NCBI GenBank assembly: GCA_049334165.1
Contig: JBEGHD010000011.1
Length of the DNA: 64,000 bases
Reading direction: 5' to 3' (one strand)
Origin: JBEGHD01 sp049334165
GTDB lineage: Bacteria; Bacteroidota; Bacteroidia; Flavobacteriales_D; Sanyastnellaceae
In this document: piece by piece, positions 43,631-51,885 of the stretch
Position numbering within the stretch: position 1 is the first letter of the stretch
Layout of the letters: every line of letters starts with the position of its first letter
Translations under genes and position numbers: made by a program
Notes under the pieces: model-generated
The model's database searches: none
The model's input: only the letters and a program-made list of their open reading frames with translations
What the model was told of the DNA's origin: nothing

Positions 43631-44059
43631 CTAATCAGTGGCCAGGTCGTCTTCATTTTTTCCCGGAACCCAACTGATAGTTACTTTTTTCTTTCCCCAT
43701 TCGCGGGCTTTTTCAACATCCTCACCCATGTAGATGTCAATTTTCATTTTCCATCTACGGTTCATTTTGTCCTTCACCAGGTAGGTGCCATCGAGACCTT
43801 TTATTTTCACTTCGGTGTTGTGTACCAGGCCGGAGTCAATAAGGTCGCGAGAAACGGCAATCGCCTTCATGCCGGGCTTGAGAGTATCTCCCCAGGCGGC
43901 AATAGTCGGGTCACCTGCCTTGGTTTGCCAGTTTACCGAATTGTAGGCAGTGGCAGTAACCTTCAGTTTTTTCCGCTCCGGGCTTTTGTCGCAGCCTGTA
44001 GCCAAAATCAGAAAGGAAAAGAGTAAAATTGATTTGAATGGATGAGGTCCCAAATCCAA
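43631..44059 (-). CDS. 3D-domain lipoprotein
   Basis: A 142-residue lipoprotein (SILLFSFLILATGC, Cys at about 23) with a C-terminal 3D domain, named for its three conserved Asp: WGDTLKPGMKAIAVS, YLVKDKMN and MKIDIYMGED. The fold is the double-psi beta-barrel seen in MltA-type lytic transglycosylases and RlpA, so a role on peptidoglycan is plausible, though only the domain is visible. No ATG start is available; a TTG at 44059, directly adjoining the stop of the next upstream gene, or one at 44053 must be used. It is probably translationally coupled to the 80-aa gene upstream. Confidence 0.82.
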   Translation of the reverse strand: MDLGPHPFKSILLFSFLILATGCDKSPERKKLKVTATAYNSVNWQTKAGDPTIAAWGDTLKPGMKAIAVSRDLIDSGLVHNTEVKIKGLDGTYLVKDKMNRRWKMKIDIYMGEDVEKAREWGKKKVTISWVPGKNEDDLATD

Positions 44060-44302
44060 TTATTTAGTGTCGTTCAACTCTTCTCGTCTCTTGCGATCAG
44101 CACGCTTTTTGGCAGCGTAGAAAATTATAATCAGCAAAATTATTCCACCGATTGCTACATAAAGCCAGGGAGAATCTGTGAAGGACTCTTCAGCTTTCGG
44201 TCCACTGGGTTCGATTTGTTGAGGGATCTGCGCCTGGAGAGCAGAAATGGTTACCAGAAAAAAAGAGACAATGAAAGTAAGTTTCTGAGAAATGCGATTC
44301 AT
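44060..44302 (-). CDS. Small membrane protein with signal peptide
   Basis: An 80-residue protein with a cleavable signal (LTFIVSFFLVTISALQAQ), a short Pro-rich extracytoplasmic stretch (IPQQIEPSGPKAEESF), one membrane helix (LYVAIGGIILLIIIFYAA) and a basic cytoplasmic tail (KKRADRKRREEL). Its stop immediately precedes the start of the 3D-domain lipoprotein gene, which suggests coupled expression. Function unknown. Confidence 0.7.
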   Translation of the reverse strand: MNRISQKLTFIVSFFLVTISALQAQIPQQIEPSGPKAEESFTDSPWLYVAIGGIILLIIIFYAAKKRADRKRREELNDTK

Positions 44303-44340
44303 GTTCTTAAATTAGAATGAGACGAAAAAAGTTTGTTACC

Positions 44341-44880
44341 TCATTCTACCAACATAAATACTGCTTTGTTCAAGGTGTTGATTTTCTTCATCGTCTTTCT
44401 TGCGGGCGTAAATGACATTTTTTTACCATCGGACTCGATGGTCAATGTCCAATTATGGTTAGCAAAAACACCTTTAAGGTCTCTATTAGGGATTCTTACT
44501 GAATAACGAGATTCGTAGTTTTTCTTCTCTAGTTCGATAAACATCTTGTCTACTTCCTGCGTGGATTTCTCCATGTCGTCATTTGAAAATGTTAACCTGT
44601 CGATACTTTTTAATGGTTCTTCTGAGTAAACTGAAAACAAAGCGGTGGCAGTGTCACCTTCATTCGATTCAACATTAAAATCGATTAACAAGTTTTCTTC
44701 TTGCGATTCGAGTTCCAAAGGCTTTATGAAATATCTCGTTGTTCCATCTCCCGCATAAAAAGATTCATAGAGATCTTTACCAGAGTTAGAAGCAGCAGGC
44801 TTCAGACCTCCGCAAGAATAGAAGACTACTGAGATAAGAAATGCAGGTACGAGAATTTTGATGTAGACGGATTTACTCAT
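44341..44880 (-). CDS. Lipoprotein of unknown function (179 aa)
   Basis: It begins with a lipoprotein signal (ILVPAFLISVVFYSCGG; lipobox FYSC, Cys about 23). The mature domain is a predicted beta-sandwich (TRYFIKPLELESQEENLL, ATALFSVYSEEPLKSI) without Cys. The start overlaps the end of the upstream lipoprotein gene by 8 bases, so they form an operon of two similar-sized lipoproteins. No family is recognised. Confidence 0.75.
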   Translation of the reverse strand: MSKSVYIKILVPAFLISVVFYSCGGLKPAASNSGKDLYESFYAGDGTTRYFIKPLELESQEENLLIDFNVESNEGDTATALFSVYSEEPLKSIDRLTFSNDDMEKSTQEVDKMFIELEKKNYESRYSVRIPNRDLKGVFANHNWTLTIESDGKKMSFTPARKTMKKINTLNKAVFMLVE

Positions 44881-45382
44881 TTGATTTTACTCTGTTTGAG
44901 AATTTTTCTGGGTCGAATAGAAAGCTAACTGCTGTAGAGTCTTCAGAGGTGGCAGAGAGCGTCCAAAGAAATTTATTGTAATCGGCTATTACCGAGACTA
45001 TATAGAGGTCACCTTTTTGATATTTTATAAAGCTTGTCGAATCACCTTCGTACTTTTCAATGATTCTGTTTGAGTCGTCATTTTCTACCATTTCGATGAG
45101 TTGCGAGCTATTGGTTTCAATTGGAACTCCTACGAATGATCTATAATTTTTTCCTTCAAGCGCCTTGTAAAGAGGCCAATTTAGAGCACCATAACTGTTA
45201 AATACAGAATCGTGAAACTCCACAACTTCAGTATTGTTTTCTATCACCTTTTCATTTTGCCTAAGCTCAAGATCCATGTTATTGGCGAGCATTACCGTGC
45301 CACTCTCGTTGCTCGAGCATGAAGAAAGTAGAATGCCGATTACAAGAAGAGATAGAAGGGAAGGGGTAAGTGAGTTTTTCAT
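44873..45382 (-). CDS. Lipoprotein of unknown function (169 aa)
   Basis: Start chosen at MKNSLTPSLLSLLVIGILLSSCSS, a textbook lipoprotein signal (lipobox LSSC); the frame is open 30 bases further upstream through the terminator of the previous gene, which argues for the shorter form. The mature part is acidic and beta-rich (EVVEFHDSVFNSYGALNWPL; DLYIVSVIADYNKFLWTLSA). It overlaps the next lipoprotein gene by 8 bases. No family is recognised. Confidence 0.75.
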   Translation of the reverse strand: MKNSLTPSLLSLLVIGILLSSCSSNESGTVMLANNMDLELRQNEKVIENNTEVVEFHDSVFNSYGALNWPLYKALEGKNYRSFVGVPIETNSSQLIEMVENDDSNRIIEKYEGDSTSFIKYQKGDLYIVSVIADYNKFLWTLSATSEDSTAVSFLFDPEKFSNRVKSNE

Positions 45383-45391
45383 GACGGGTTC

Positions 45392-45431
45392 AAAAATAAA
45401 AAAGGGTGCCAATTGGAAAGAGGCACCCTTT
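45392..45431 (-). terminator. Terminator of the TRL-like lipoprotein gene
   Basis: AAAGGGTGCC (45401-45410) and GGCACCCTTT (45422-45431) form a perfect 10-bp stem, followed on the minus strand by a T-rich run. It lies 18 bases past the stop at 45449. Confidence 0.9.
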
Positions 45432-45448
45432 CAAATAAAGTAAATTTC

Positions 45449-45736
45449 TTACTCTCCAGTTACGATTGTTTCGTAAGTAACGATGAGGTTAAGAATGTTT
45501 TTCTGCTTGATGTCTACAGTAGAAATTTTAGTGATTCCACCGTTTTTCGCAGCTGTACGGATGCTGGCATCAGCGTTAAAGAAAAGTACTCCAAGGTAAC
45601 CAGTACCTGAAGCAGTACCTACTTTAGAACCAACTTCGTTGCTTGTAGCATCTACAGGAAGTGTTAGTGAGCAGCTGCTCATTGCCATCATGGCAACCGC
45701 ACCCATCGCGAGGGCAAGTGTTTTCATCTTTTTCAT
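45449..45736 (-). CDS. TRL-like family lipoprotein
   Basis: A 95-residue lipoprotein (TLALAMGAVAMMAMSSCS; lipobox MSSC). The mature part matches the TRL-like pattern: LPVDATSNEVGSKVGTASGT, then GYLGVLFFNADASIRTAAKN, then GGITKISTVDIKQKNILNLI. The family name derives from a tRNA-associated locus, but no tRNA is seen nearby. Its role is unknown; members are small, abundant outer-membrane-associated lipoproteins. It has its own strong terminator. Confidence 0.88.
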   Translation of the reverse strand: MKKMKTLALAMGAVAMMAMSSCSLTLPVDATSNEVGSKVGTASGTGYLGVLFFNADASIRTAAKNGGITKISTVDIKQKNILNLIVTYETIVTGE

Positions 45737-45923
45737 GATCTCGGTTAAAATTTAGTGACCCTACTCATAAGGCTTTTCGGATTCGCCCCGTTTTTTCACG
45801 TGGTGGCTGGTCTCCACAAAAACGTGACGAATATATTAGAATGATCCGTTTAGGACAACTGATATCCCACTTTTTTATAAAAAAAATTCAACCTAATTAG
45901 AGCGGGATATAAAATGATTGACT

Positions 45924-46946
45924 CTAACTATCTGCTTGCCACTCGATAAAGGCTCTCAAATGCTCTACTTGGTGGTCGCTCATTCGCTCCGCAGTGTAAT
46001 GCGGCATATACGGTCGATGGCCTGGTTGGGCATAAGTTCCGTGGCGGATTATCTCGTAGATCGACCACTTAGAGTTCGCTGTGATATTTTTTCTTAGTTT
46101 TTTAAACGTCAGTTTTGATTTGTCAAGAATCACGGACGATGGTCCATAGGGCCTGTGACAGGTCTGACAACTGTTTTCATAAATCAACCTACCTTTTTCT
46201 CTGTCGCCTTCAAAAGGATAGCCTTTAGATTTATCGGCTGGTGGATCCACAAAGTCAGCTCCTGATTTTACCATGTAATTTTGCTTTAATAAGGCAATTG
46301 CTTCATCGTTTTTGTCATTTTTCGCCAATTCCTTCAGAGAGTTCCATTCCTCATCACTCAACTCAAGATCGCTGAGCTTTAGCTGAAGCGACCAGTAATA
46401 AGCCAAAATAGCATCGAGTTCCCACTGCTCCAGTTTTCTTCCCTGTGAGCATTCCTGAGCGCAAAGTTGAGTGGAAGCTGCCAGGCTTTCTGTAGCTTCT
46501 TCTACAAGGGATCCATACTTTAGAATGTAATCGTCATTGTACCACGACTCTCGGTTGGCCATTCCCCAAAAAGTAGTTGACTGGAGAAACCTCAGATTGT
46601 TTTCAACTGCATATTCAAGGCGTTTTTCGGGTGTTGCGTTTGCTGGTTCCGGATCTTCACGTACCTGATTGTGGCAATCGGTGCAGTAGTAGAATTTACT
46701 AATGAGTTTCGATTTTCCAAGTCCGGGACGATCAACCTGTCCTTCATATACCAGTTGCTTTCCCATTTCTATTTGCTCGTCCGATGGCGAGTCTATGTAG
46801 TGGTCGGGGTAGGGTTGTCCCAGTTCTTTGAGTACTTCCACCAGTTTGGTTTCTTCATCCCATTCTTTGGGGTTGGGTTCAGAACTTATCCCGAATGCCA
46901 TCACAATGAGTAAAATTGGAGCAAGAATTAAAAGTGCCTTTTTCAT
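45924..46946 (-). CDS. Diheme cytochrome c, exported
   Basis: A 340-residue protein with a signal or anchor segment (ALLILAPILLIVMAFGISS) and two c-type heme motifs, CTDCH (~residue 94) and CQTCH (~residue 260). The likely distal Met ligands lie in GHRPYMPHYTAERMSD. A Cys pair, QLCAQECSQG, sits between the two heme domains. It is the last gene of a four-gene set whose spacings are 3 bases, 3 bases and an 8-base overlap, together with a DUF5777 barrel and two cytochrome-like lipoproteins. This suggests an extracytoplasmic electron-transfer chain; the partner is unknown. Confidence 0.88.
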   Translation of the reverse strand: MKKALLILAPILLIVMAFGISSEPNPKEWDEETKLVEVLKELGQPYPDHYIDSPSDEQIEMGKQLVYEGQVDRPGLGKSKLISKFYYCTDCHNQVREDPEPANATPEKRLEYAVENNLRFLQSTTFWGMANRESWYNDDYILKYGSLVEEATESLAASTQLCAQECSQGRKLEQWELDAILAYYWSLQLKLSDLELSDEEWNSLKELAKNDKNDEAIALLKQNYMVKSGADFVDPPADKSKGYPFEGDREKGRLIYENSCQTCHRPYGPSSVILDKSKLTFKKLRKNITANSKWSIYEIIRHGTYAQPGHRPYMPHYTAERMSDHQVEHLRAFIEWQADS

Positions 46947-46949
46947 GTT

Positions 46950-47798
46950 TTATCTCCTTTCTCCTATTCTAAAATCTCTGGTGATGTTGAATCCAAAATA
47001 AATGTCTCCATCTAGAATGTTTCCTCGTGTTTCACCAATAAAGAATTTTTCAATCATCCCGCGAGAGTTGGTAAACGAAAGCTGAAAGTTGTGTCCTTTA
47101 GTCTCGATGTCGATTCCCAGGGAAACCGAATTGTTAAAGACATCCTCGCTTAGCTGTCCGGTAGGAGTGTAGTAGTACTCTGTTTGGATGGCGAGCATTT
47201 TCGTGATCTGAATGCGCATAGCTGAACCGATAGAGAACACATCGTTGTCAACGGACGTGTTCTCAACTAAATTGCGGTGCACATGAGTTGGCATCACTTG
47301 TAGAGAAAAGTAGCCGCCAAACTTGTGTGCAATGAGCAGCTGGTTGGCATAGAACATCCGTGAAGAAAAGTAGTTGGTACGATCGGGATTTTCGAAATCC
47401 AGAGTTCGAATCGCCAGAGAAGACATTGCGGTCACCGTAAGTGGAAACGAGTTTTCTCCTTTGCTCTGTCTCAAAAGTTTGTACTTCAAAAAGCCATCGT
47501 ATGTCTTTTCAAGGCCGCTTCTCCCTGCTCCCACGGTTAGTCTGTTAGTGATTCCGTAATCCAGACCAATGCGAATCGTAGCTTCATCCAGTCCAAACAT
47601 CTCGTAGACTCCACCCGAAACACTTCCAAATCGGTGACTGATAATAAATTTCATTTGCCCTTTGGGCTCAGTTTCCACCGAATGGCCGTTGATCACTCGG
47701 GTGTCCTTAAATGTTTGGTGGACAAAATCCCGCTCTTCCTGGGCAGAGGCCGCCAAAGCGCAAAAAATAAAGGTGAAGATTAAAAGACGATTTCGCAT
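46950..47798 (-). CDS. DUF5777 family beta-barrel protein
   Basis: A 282-residue exported barrel (signal LLIFTFIFCALAASAQ). Typical for the family are QTFKDTRVINGHSVET, FIISHRFGSVSGG and LTVGAGRSGLEKTYDGFLKY, with amphipathic strands to the end (FGFNITRDFRIGERR). In Bacteroidota such genes tend to occur beside cytochrome c and YceI-type genes, as here, where it lies 3 bases upstream of a diheme cytochrome c gene. It probably resides in the outer membrane; the substrate is unknown. Confidence 0.85.
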   Translation of the reverse strand: MRNRLLIFTFIFCALAASAQEERDFVHQTFKDTRVINGHSVETEPKGQMKFIISHRFGSVSGGVYEMFGLDEATIRIGLDYGITNRLTVGAGRSGLEKTYDGFLKYKLLRQSKGENSFPLTVTAMSSLAIRTLDFENPDRTNYFSSRMFYANQLLIAHKFGGYFSLQVMPTHVHRNLVENTSVDNDVFSIGSAMRIQITKMLAIQTEYYYTPTGQLSEDVFNNSVSLGIDIETKGHNFQLSFTNSRGMIEKFFIGETRGNILDGDIYFGFNITRDFRIGERR

Positions 47799-47801
47799 TG
47801 C

Positions 47802-48170
47802 TTAATTATTTGGGGCACCTTGTTCTACCCATTTTCTAAGTGTTTCTACTTCACAGTCGGACAGATTTCCATAACTCGGACCGGCCATGTCGCCTACTTG
47901 CAACACACGGTTTTGGAAAGTTCCATTGTCGTATTTTTCCTTGATTGATTGATAGGAATCGAAAACGCCATTCCCTTCGCCTCCAGTAATATGGCAACCG
48001 CTAACCGCACAAGAGCCGGAAATGATCGGCTCCACGTCTGCCGCATAGCTGACTTCCTGAGGCAAGTTACAGTTGTCAAAAGGATACAGTTCTTCTTCGT
48101 TGTCGTAGTAGCATGAACTCAACAGCGCAACAAATAGCAGAGATGAGAAGGGCAAAAATTTCTTAATCAT
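47802..48170 (-). CDS. Cytochrome c-like lipoprotein with CX4CH motif
   Basis: A 122-residue lipoprotein (FLPFSSLLFVALLSSCYY; lipobox LSSC). The start is the ATG at 48170, overlapping the end of the preceding gene by 8 bases; the longer open frame inside that gene is not credible. The only heme-type signature is CAVSGCH, with four residues between the Cys instead of two. The Met of DMAGPSYGN could be an axial ligand. Such domains are common in Bacteroidota beside true cytochromes; whether heme is attached is unproven. Confidence 0.82.
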   Translation of the reverse strand: MIKKFLPFSSLLFVALLSSCYYDNEEELYPFDNCNLPQEVSYAADVEPIISGSCAVSGCHITGGEGNGVFDSYQSIKEKYDNGTFQNRVLQVGDMAGPSYGNLSDCEVETLRKWVEQGAPNN

Positions 48171-48921
48171 TCGGGTATCCGTTTTCGATCCAGATGCGGA
48201 TTTTGTCAATGTTGCACTGAGAGAGTTGATCACCATTTTGGGGCATGTTGGCGTAATCTGGATCCCAGTTGATGGCTCCCAAAAGTCGTCCATCGGCAGC
48301 TACCTCAGCCACACCTTCGTAAGTTTCATATGAAATCCCTCCACTTGGCGTGCTTCCGGAATGGCATCCTTCGCAACGATTTTCGATGAGGGGACGAATG
48401 GTACCCGAATACGTCACGTTTAACGTATCGCAACCGCTGGATTCGCATGAGTTGTTTTGAGCTCCTTGCAAAATCCAGGTTTGAATAGCCTCAATCTGTT
48501 CTGGGCTCAAGGCCTCATTGGGAAGAGGGGGCATTCTGTCTTCTGGGTCGTCAATGTCTGTTTCCGTGATCATTTCCCAGACCTTACCTGCATCGAGATC
48601 TCCACCTTCTATGTCACCAGTTTGGATGATGTTGTTGTAGTCTGTGAGAATTATACCCTCCTGTGCTGTAGTTGCATCGTGACAGCCAGAAAGTGCGCAG
48701 CTCGACTGAAAAATAGGCAGAACGTCTTGCTGGAAATAAACCACGTCCGGGTCGCAGTCGTCATCGCTTCCTCCACCGCCTCCGCCACCAGAGCCTCCAC
48801 CACTGCCAGGCTCCTCACCTGGAGGGATTATAGGCTCGTGCTTGCAGGCATGGAAAAGCCCTATCATCAGGGTGATGATAGAGAGGACCATTATTTTATA
48901 GACATATCTATTCATGACCAT
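48163..48921 (-). CDS. Two-domain cytochrome c-like lipoprotein
   Basis: A ~250-residue lipoprotein (MVLSIITLMIGLFHACKH; lipobox FHAC) with a Gly/Ser linker (GSGGGSGGGGGGGS). It has two cytochrome-like domains: the first with CALSGCH (CX4CH, as in the next gene), the second with a canonical CEGCH. Candidate Met ligands are DRMPPLPN and YANMPQNG. The start may be the first ATG (48921) or MNRYVYK two codons on. It is the first gene of the operon with a second cytochrome-like lipoprotein, a DUF5777 barrel and a diheme cytochrome. Confidence 0.82.
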   Translation of the reverse strand: MVMNRYVYKIMVLSIITLMIGLFHACKHEPIIPPGEEPGSGGGSGGGGGGGSDDDCDPDVVYFQQDVLPIFQSSCALSGCHDATTAQEGIILTDYNNIIQTGDIEGGDLDAGKVWEMITETDIDDPEDRMPPLPNEALSPEQIEAIQTWILQGAQNNSCESSGCDTLNVTYSGTIRPLIENRCEGCHSGSTPSGGISYETYEGVAEVAADGRLLGAINWDPDYANMPQNGDQLSQCNIDKIRIWIENGYPND

Positions 48922-49147
48922 TTCAAAATGTCGTTTGGTTCTACAAATATTGCCAATAGTTCTAACAAAGTTCTCACGAATTATTCATTAACCTTTCACT
49001 TTTTGATTACACGATACAGCCTTGAATCTGTTGTCAGTTTGAGGGTAAAAATTTGTAATTTAGATTATTAGAGAGGAAATCATAATGATGAAACATAATT
49101 GTTGAACTCTCTTAAAGTCTTAACTTTTTTGAACCAAAAACAGAATT

Positions 49148-49714
49148 ATGAAAGCGAGTATTATTTCTATCAGCTTGTGCTTTGTTTGTTTATCTCTAAC
49201 CAAATTTAATCAGTGGGATTGGAATGGAGCTGGCCTTTCAACTTATTTAAATAACGAACTGGTGAAAACAGCTTCACAAAGCAATGACTCTGATGTGAGT
49301 GAATTCTTCAAATTTAACAATTGTAGCCAAAAGTTGGAAAATAGAGATGTTGCTCTCAAGGTCGAAGTCACAACAGGATGTACCTATGCTAATGCATGTA
49401 ACTTTGATCCGGAAGCAGAATTAGAAGACGGGAGCTGTGACTTCACAAGTTGCGCTGGTTGCACTTACCCGACTGCTTGCAACTATGATCCAGATGCTAC
49501 ACTGGACGATGGAAGTTGCGACTATGAAAGTTGTGCAGGATGTACATACGTGTTTGCCAATAATTATGATCCTACTGCACTGATAGATGATGATAGTTGT
49601 GAATTCCCTATCCTTGAAGATCCCTGTCCCCTCGATGCCGATGAAGATGGATTTATCGCAACCGGAGACCTTCTCGTTTTGTTATCCTCAATGGGCAGTG
49701 GATGCCCCGAATAA
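49148..49714 (+). CDS. Small secreted Cys-rich protein with dockerin-like C-terminus
   Basis: A 188-residue protein with a signal peptide (ASIISISLCFVCLSLTKF). It contains three consecutive acidic Cys modules, GCTYANACNFDPEAELEDGS, GCTYPTACNYDPDATLDDGS and GCTYVFANNYDPTALIDDDS, each followed by C. They are shorter-spaced relatives of the modules in the large T9SS proteins at 31520 and 34297. The last ~30 residues (CPLDADEDGFIATGDLLVLL) form one EF-hand-like calcium loop similar to the C-terminus of the 1,438-aa protein. There is no T9SS tail. It could be a small partner of the modular surface proteins, but that is inference. Confidence 0.8.
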   Translation: MKASIISISLCFVCLSLTKFNQWDWNGAGLSTYLNNELVKTASQSNDSDVSEFFKFNNCSQKLENRDVALKVEVTTGCTYANACNFDPEAELEDGSCDFTSCAGCTYPTACNYDPDATLDDGSCDYESCAGCTYVFANNYDPTALIDDDSCEFPILEDPCPLDADEDGFIATGDLLVLLSSMGSGCPE

Positions 49715-49751
49715 TTTCATCAATTAATTGAACTCCCTTGAATTGCAATGA

Positions 49752-50165
49752 TCAACTCCTGTTAATGCGGTGCATATCTGAGTTGTCGGATTCAATTTGA
49801 TTCTTCACGAATCTCATTTTACCAGCTACCACGGCCATATCTCTGAAATTGTTATCAAAGAGCCAATCGAGGGCGGCATCATCGTTATCGGCAGCCAGCG
49901 CCATTTTTTCAAGTACATCCAATTTGTATTTTTTCAGCCAATTGCGGGCATTGGGGTTCCCTTCAGCCGCATTGATAAGAGCCAGCAAATGTGGGTGCTC
50001 GTTTTTCAGTAACCAGTCGCGAGCTTCGTCCTGATTGTAGAGCGCATGTACGAAAATCCCAAGCTCCATGTAGCCGTTTTGGATCAGCCAGTTCTTGATT
50101 TCGGCATTTCCGTCAATGGCCTCTCCCCAGGCGATGATTATTTTCTGTGGATACTCGAGTTTCAT
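49752..50165 (-). CDS. Helical repeat protein of unknown function
   Basis: A 137-residue soluble protein made of about four ~30-residue helical repeats with the pattern NxxAxxWLxxNxxxxLxxLxxA: IKNWLIQNGYMELGIFVHAL, ARDWLLKNEHPHLLALINAA, ARNWLKKYKLDVLEKMALAA and ALDWLFDNNFRDMAVVAGKM. No signal peptide or catalytic motif. Such repeats usually bind protein partners. It appears to be a single-gene unit. No family is recognised. Confidence 0.75.
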   Translation of the reverse strand: MKLEYPQKIIIAWGEAIDGNAEIKNWLIQNGYMELGIFVHALYNQDEARDWLLKNEHPHLLALINAAEGNPNARNWLKKYKLDVLEKMALAADNDDAALDWLFDNNFRDMAVVAGKMRFVKNQIESDNSDMHRINRS

Positions 50166-50246
50166 GATCTATCGTGTTTCATCAAAGATAAAAATCCTGT
50201 TCCGATTAGGTTAACGGCAGCGCAACAGAAAGATTTTCTGGAAACG

Positions 50247-50284
50247 AAAAACCCCGGTCGAAGCTTTCGCTTGCCGGGGTTTTT
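50247..50284 (-). terminator. Terminator of the 177-aa lipoprotein gene
   Basis: AAAAACCCCGG (50247-50257) and CCGGGGTTTTT (50274-50284) form an 11-bp stem, about 19 bases past the minus-strand stop at 50303. The stem is symmetric and could work both ways. Confidence 0.9.
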
Positions 50285-50302
50285 GTTTGGGGACAAGTGC
50301 TG

Positions 50303-50836
50303 CTATGGCACGTTATTAATGAATTTAGGTTGTTGAGGAGTTCTCTGTTGTTTGGTGGTTTGAATCATTTCAATTCTGAATTTTTTGTCCTCGGTGATCG
50401 TTTCAACTACTAGCGTATCGCCCGATCTATGCGTAGTGGTTCCCTCTGACCAGCGATCGAAATAGAAGCCGTTGTTGTTGCAAATGAGCATTAGATAGTT
50501 GTCGGGACCTCTCCGACCTGGGCGGCCATCGCTGTATCCGGGCTCGCCTTCCAGCTCCCAGATTTCGTAGGTTCCGTACCAGTATTCTACAGGATTGATA
50601 AAGTATTCGAAGTTGTAAACTCCGGGGTTCGTGCGGTAGTATTCTCCAAAAAAAGGATTGTTGGGCAGAGCCGGGTTGTTATCCCAGTAACTGTAAGGTG
50701 GATTGTAGTCATAATCAATTCCGAAATACGCCTTCCCTCGTGGGCCTTGTGGTCCGCAAGTATTGATTTCTATGCAGCTCGCAAGCAAAGTTGCCAGCAA
50801 GATGATCGGAGCGATTTGTTTGGTAAACTTTTTCAT
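50303..50836 (-). CDS. Lipoprotein of unknown function (177 aa)
   Basis: A lipoprotein signal (QIAPIILLATLLASCIE; lipobox LASC) is followed by a Pro/Gly/Tyr/Asn-rich segment (GPQGPRGKAYFGIDYDYNPP ... NPALPNNPFFGEYY), then a beta-rich domain with a Cys (NYLMLICNNNGFYFDRW). The collagen-like GPQGPRG start after the lipid anchor is common in Bacteroidota surface lipoproteins. No specific family is recognised. Monocistronic with a strong terminator. Confidence 0.78.
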   Translation of the reverse strand: MKKFTKQIAPIILLATLLASCIEINTCGPQGPRGKAYFGIDYDYNPPYSYWDNNPALPNNPFFGEYYRTNPGVYNFEYFINPVEYWYGTYEIWELEGEPGYSDGRPGRRGPDNYLMLICNNNGFYFDRWSEGTTTHRSGDTLVVETITEDKKFRIEMIQTTKQQRTPQQPKFINNVP

Positions 50837-50981
50837 CGTTGAGAATATTGATTGTTAGCAGTGAAAAGGCAACTGGTGTGCCAAAAGAAAAAGTATCTGA
50901 TTCACAGTCAGTTAAATGGTTCTGATCTCCATTTTTAAAAACAATAACTTTGACCTCAATTATTAATCAAAAGCCGCTCAC

Positions 50982-51860
50982 ATGTTAGAGAACTCAATGC
51001 TTCGCGAAGGAAGTTTCAAGGGCAAAACAATTGTGGTTACAGGAGGTGGAACTGGATTGGGAAGAGCAATGACCACGCTCTATTCCCACCTGGGAGCCAA
51101 CACGGTGATCACCAGTAGAAAGCTGGATGTGCTCGAAGAAACAGCCAAAGAGATAGAGAGTGAAACTGGCAGTCGGGTACTTGCCGTGCAGTGCGATGTC
51201 ACGCGTCCTGATCAGGTGGAGGCCATGCTAGAAAAGGCCGTTGAGGAGTTTGGTCAGGTGGATGGATTGCTCAACAACGCAGCGGGAAATTTTATAAGTC
51301 CCACTGAGCGCCTCAGCCCCGGAGCTTTCAAAGTCATTCTCGATATCGTGCTTCAGGGAACTATCAACTGCACTCTCACATTTGGAAAACACTGGATCAA
51401 CAAAAAGCAGAAAGCTACGGTTCTCAACATTGTGACTACCTATGCTTCTACTGGTTCGGCCTATGTGGTTCCATCAGCCTGTGCAAAAGCGGGTGTGGTA
51501 GCTATGATTCGCTCACTGGCAGTGGAATGGGCGAAGTACGGCATTCGGCTAAATGGAATTGCTCCCGGCCCTTTCCCAACAAAGGGAGCCTGGGAGAGGT
51601 TGCTACCGGGTGAACTCAGCAAAGTGATGGACATGAAGAACGAAGTACCGCTGAAAAGAGTGGGAGAACACCACGAACTTGCAAATTTGGCCGCTTACCT
51701 TATGAGCGACTTTTCAGCTTTTGTGAATGGAGAGATTGTAACCATTGATGGAGGTGAGTGGCTTCAGGGAGCCGGAGAGTTTAACTTTCTCGAAGCGCTT
51801 TCACCAGATCAGTGGGACGAGGTAGAAGCTCAGGTGCGAAAGGCAGGTAAGAAAAAATAG
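50982..51860 (+). CDS. SDR oxidoreductase, 2,4-dienoyl-CoA reductase-like
   Basis: A 292-residue short-chain dehydrogenase. Cofactor motif TGGGTGLG (residues ~20-27) and structural NNAAGNF (~97-103). The usual YxxxK is replaced by SACAKAG in the active-site helix, with no Tyr at the expected place. This agrees with the 2,4-dienoyl-CoA reductase (DECR) branch, which uses a Lys and a Tyr from elsewhere. NGIAPGPFPTKGAWERLLPG also fits DECR. It would reduce the conjugated double bonds left in beta-oxidation of unsaturated fatty acids. A TAACTTTG box at 50945-50952 may be its -7 element. The MFS gene follows after 25 bases. Confidence 0.88.
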   Translation: MLENSMLREGSFKGKTIVVTGGGTGLGRAMTTLYSHLGANTVITSRKLDVLEETAKEIESETGSRVLAVQCDVTRPDQVEAMLEKAVEEFGQVDGLLNNAAGNFISPTERLSPGAFKVILDIVLQGTINCTLTFGKHWINKKQKATVLNIVTTYASTGSAYVVPSACAKAGVVAMIRSLAVEWAKYGIRLNGIAPGPFPTKGAWERLLPGELSKVMDMKNEVPLKRVGEHHELANLAAYLMSDFSAFVNGEIVTIDGGEWLQGAGEFNFLEALSPDQWDEVEAQVRKAGKKK

Positions 51861-51885
51861 TCGACACTTTTAACGAACCAATCTT

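Noticed and set aside
45449..45736. tRNA near the TRL-like gene
   Set aside because: The family name derives from a tRNA-associated locus, but no cloverleaf or CCA-adjacent stem was recognised in the flanks.
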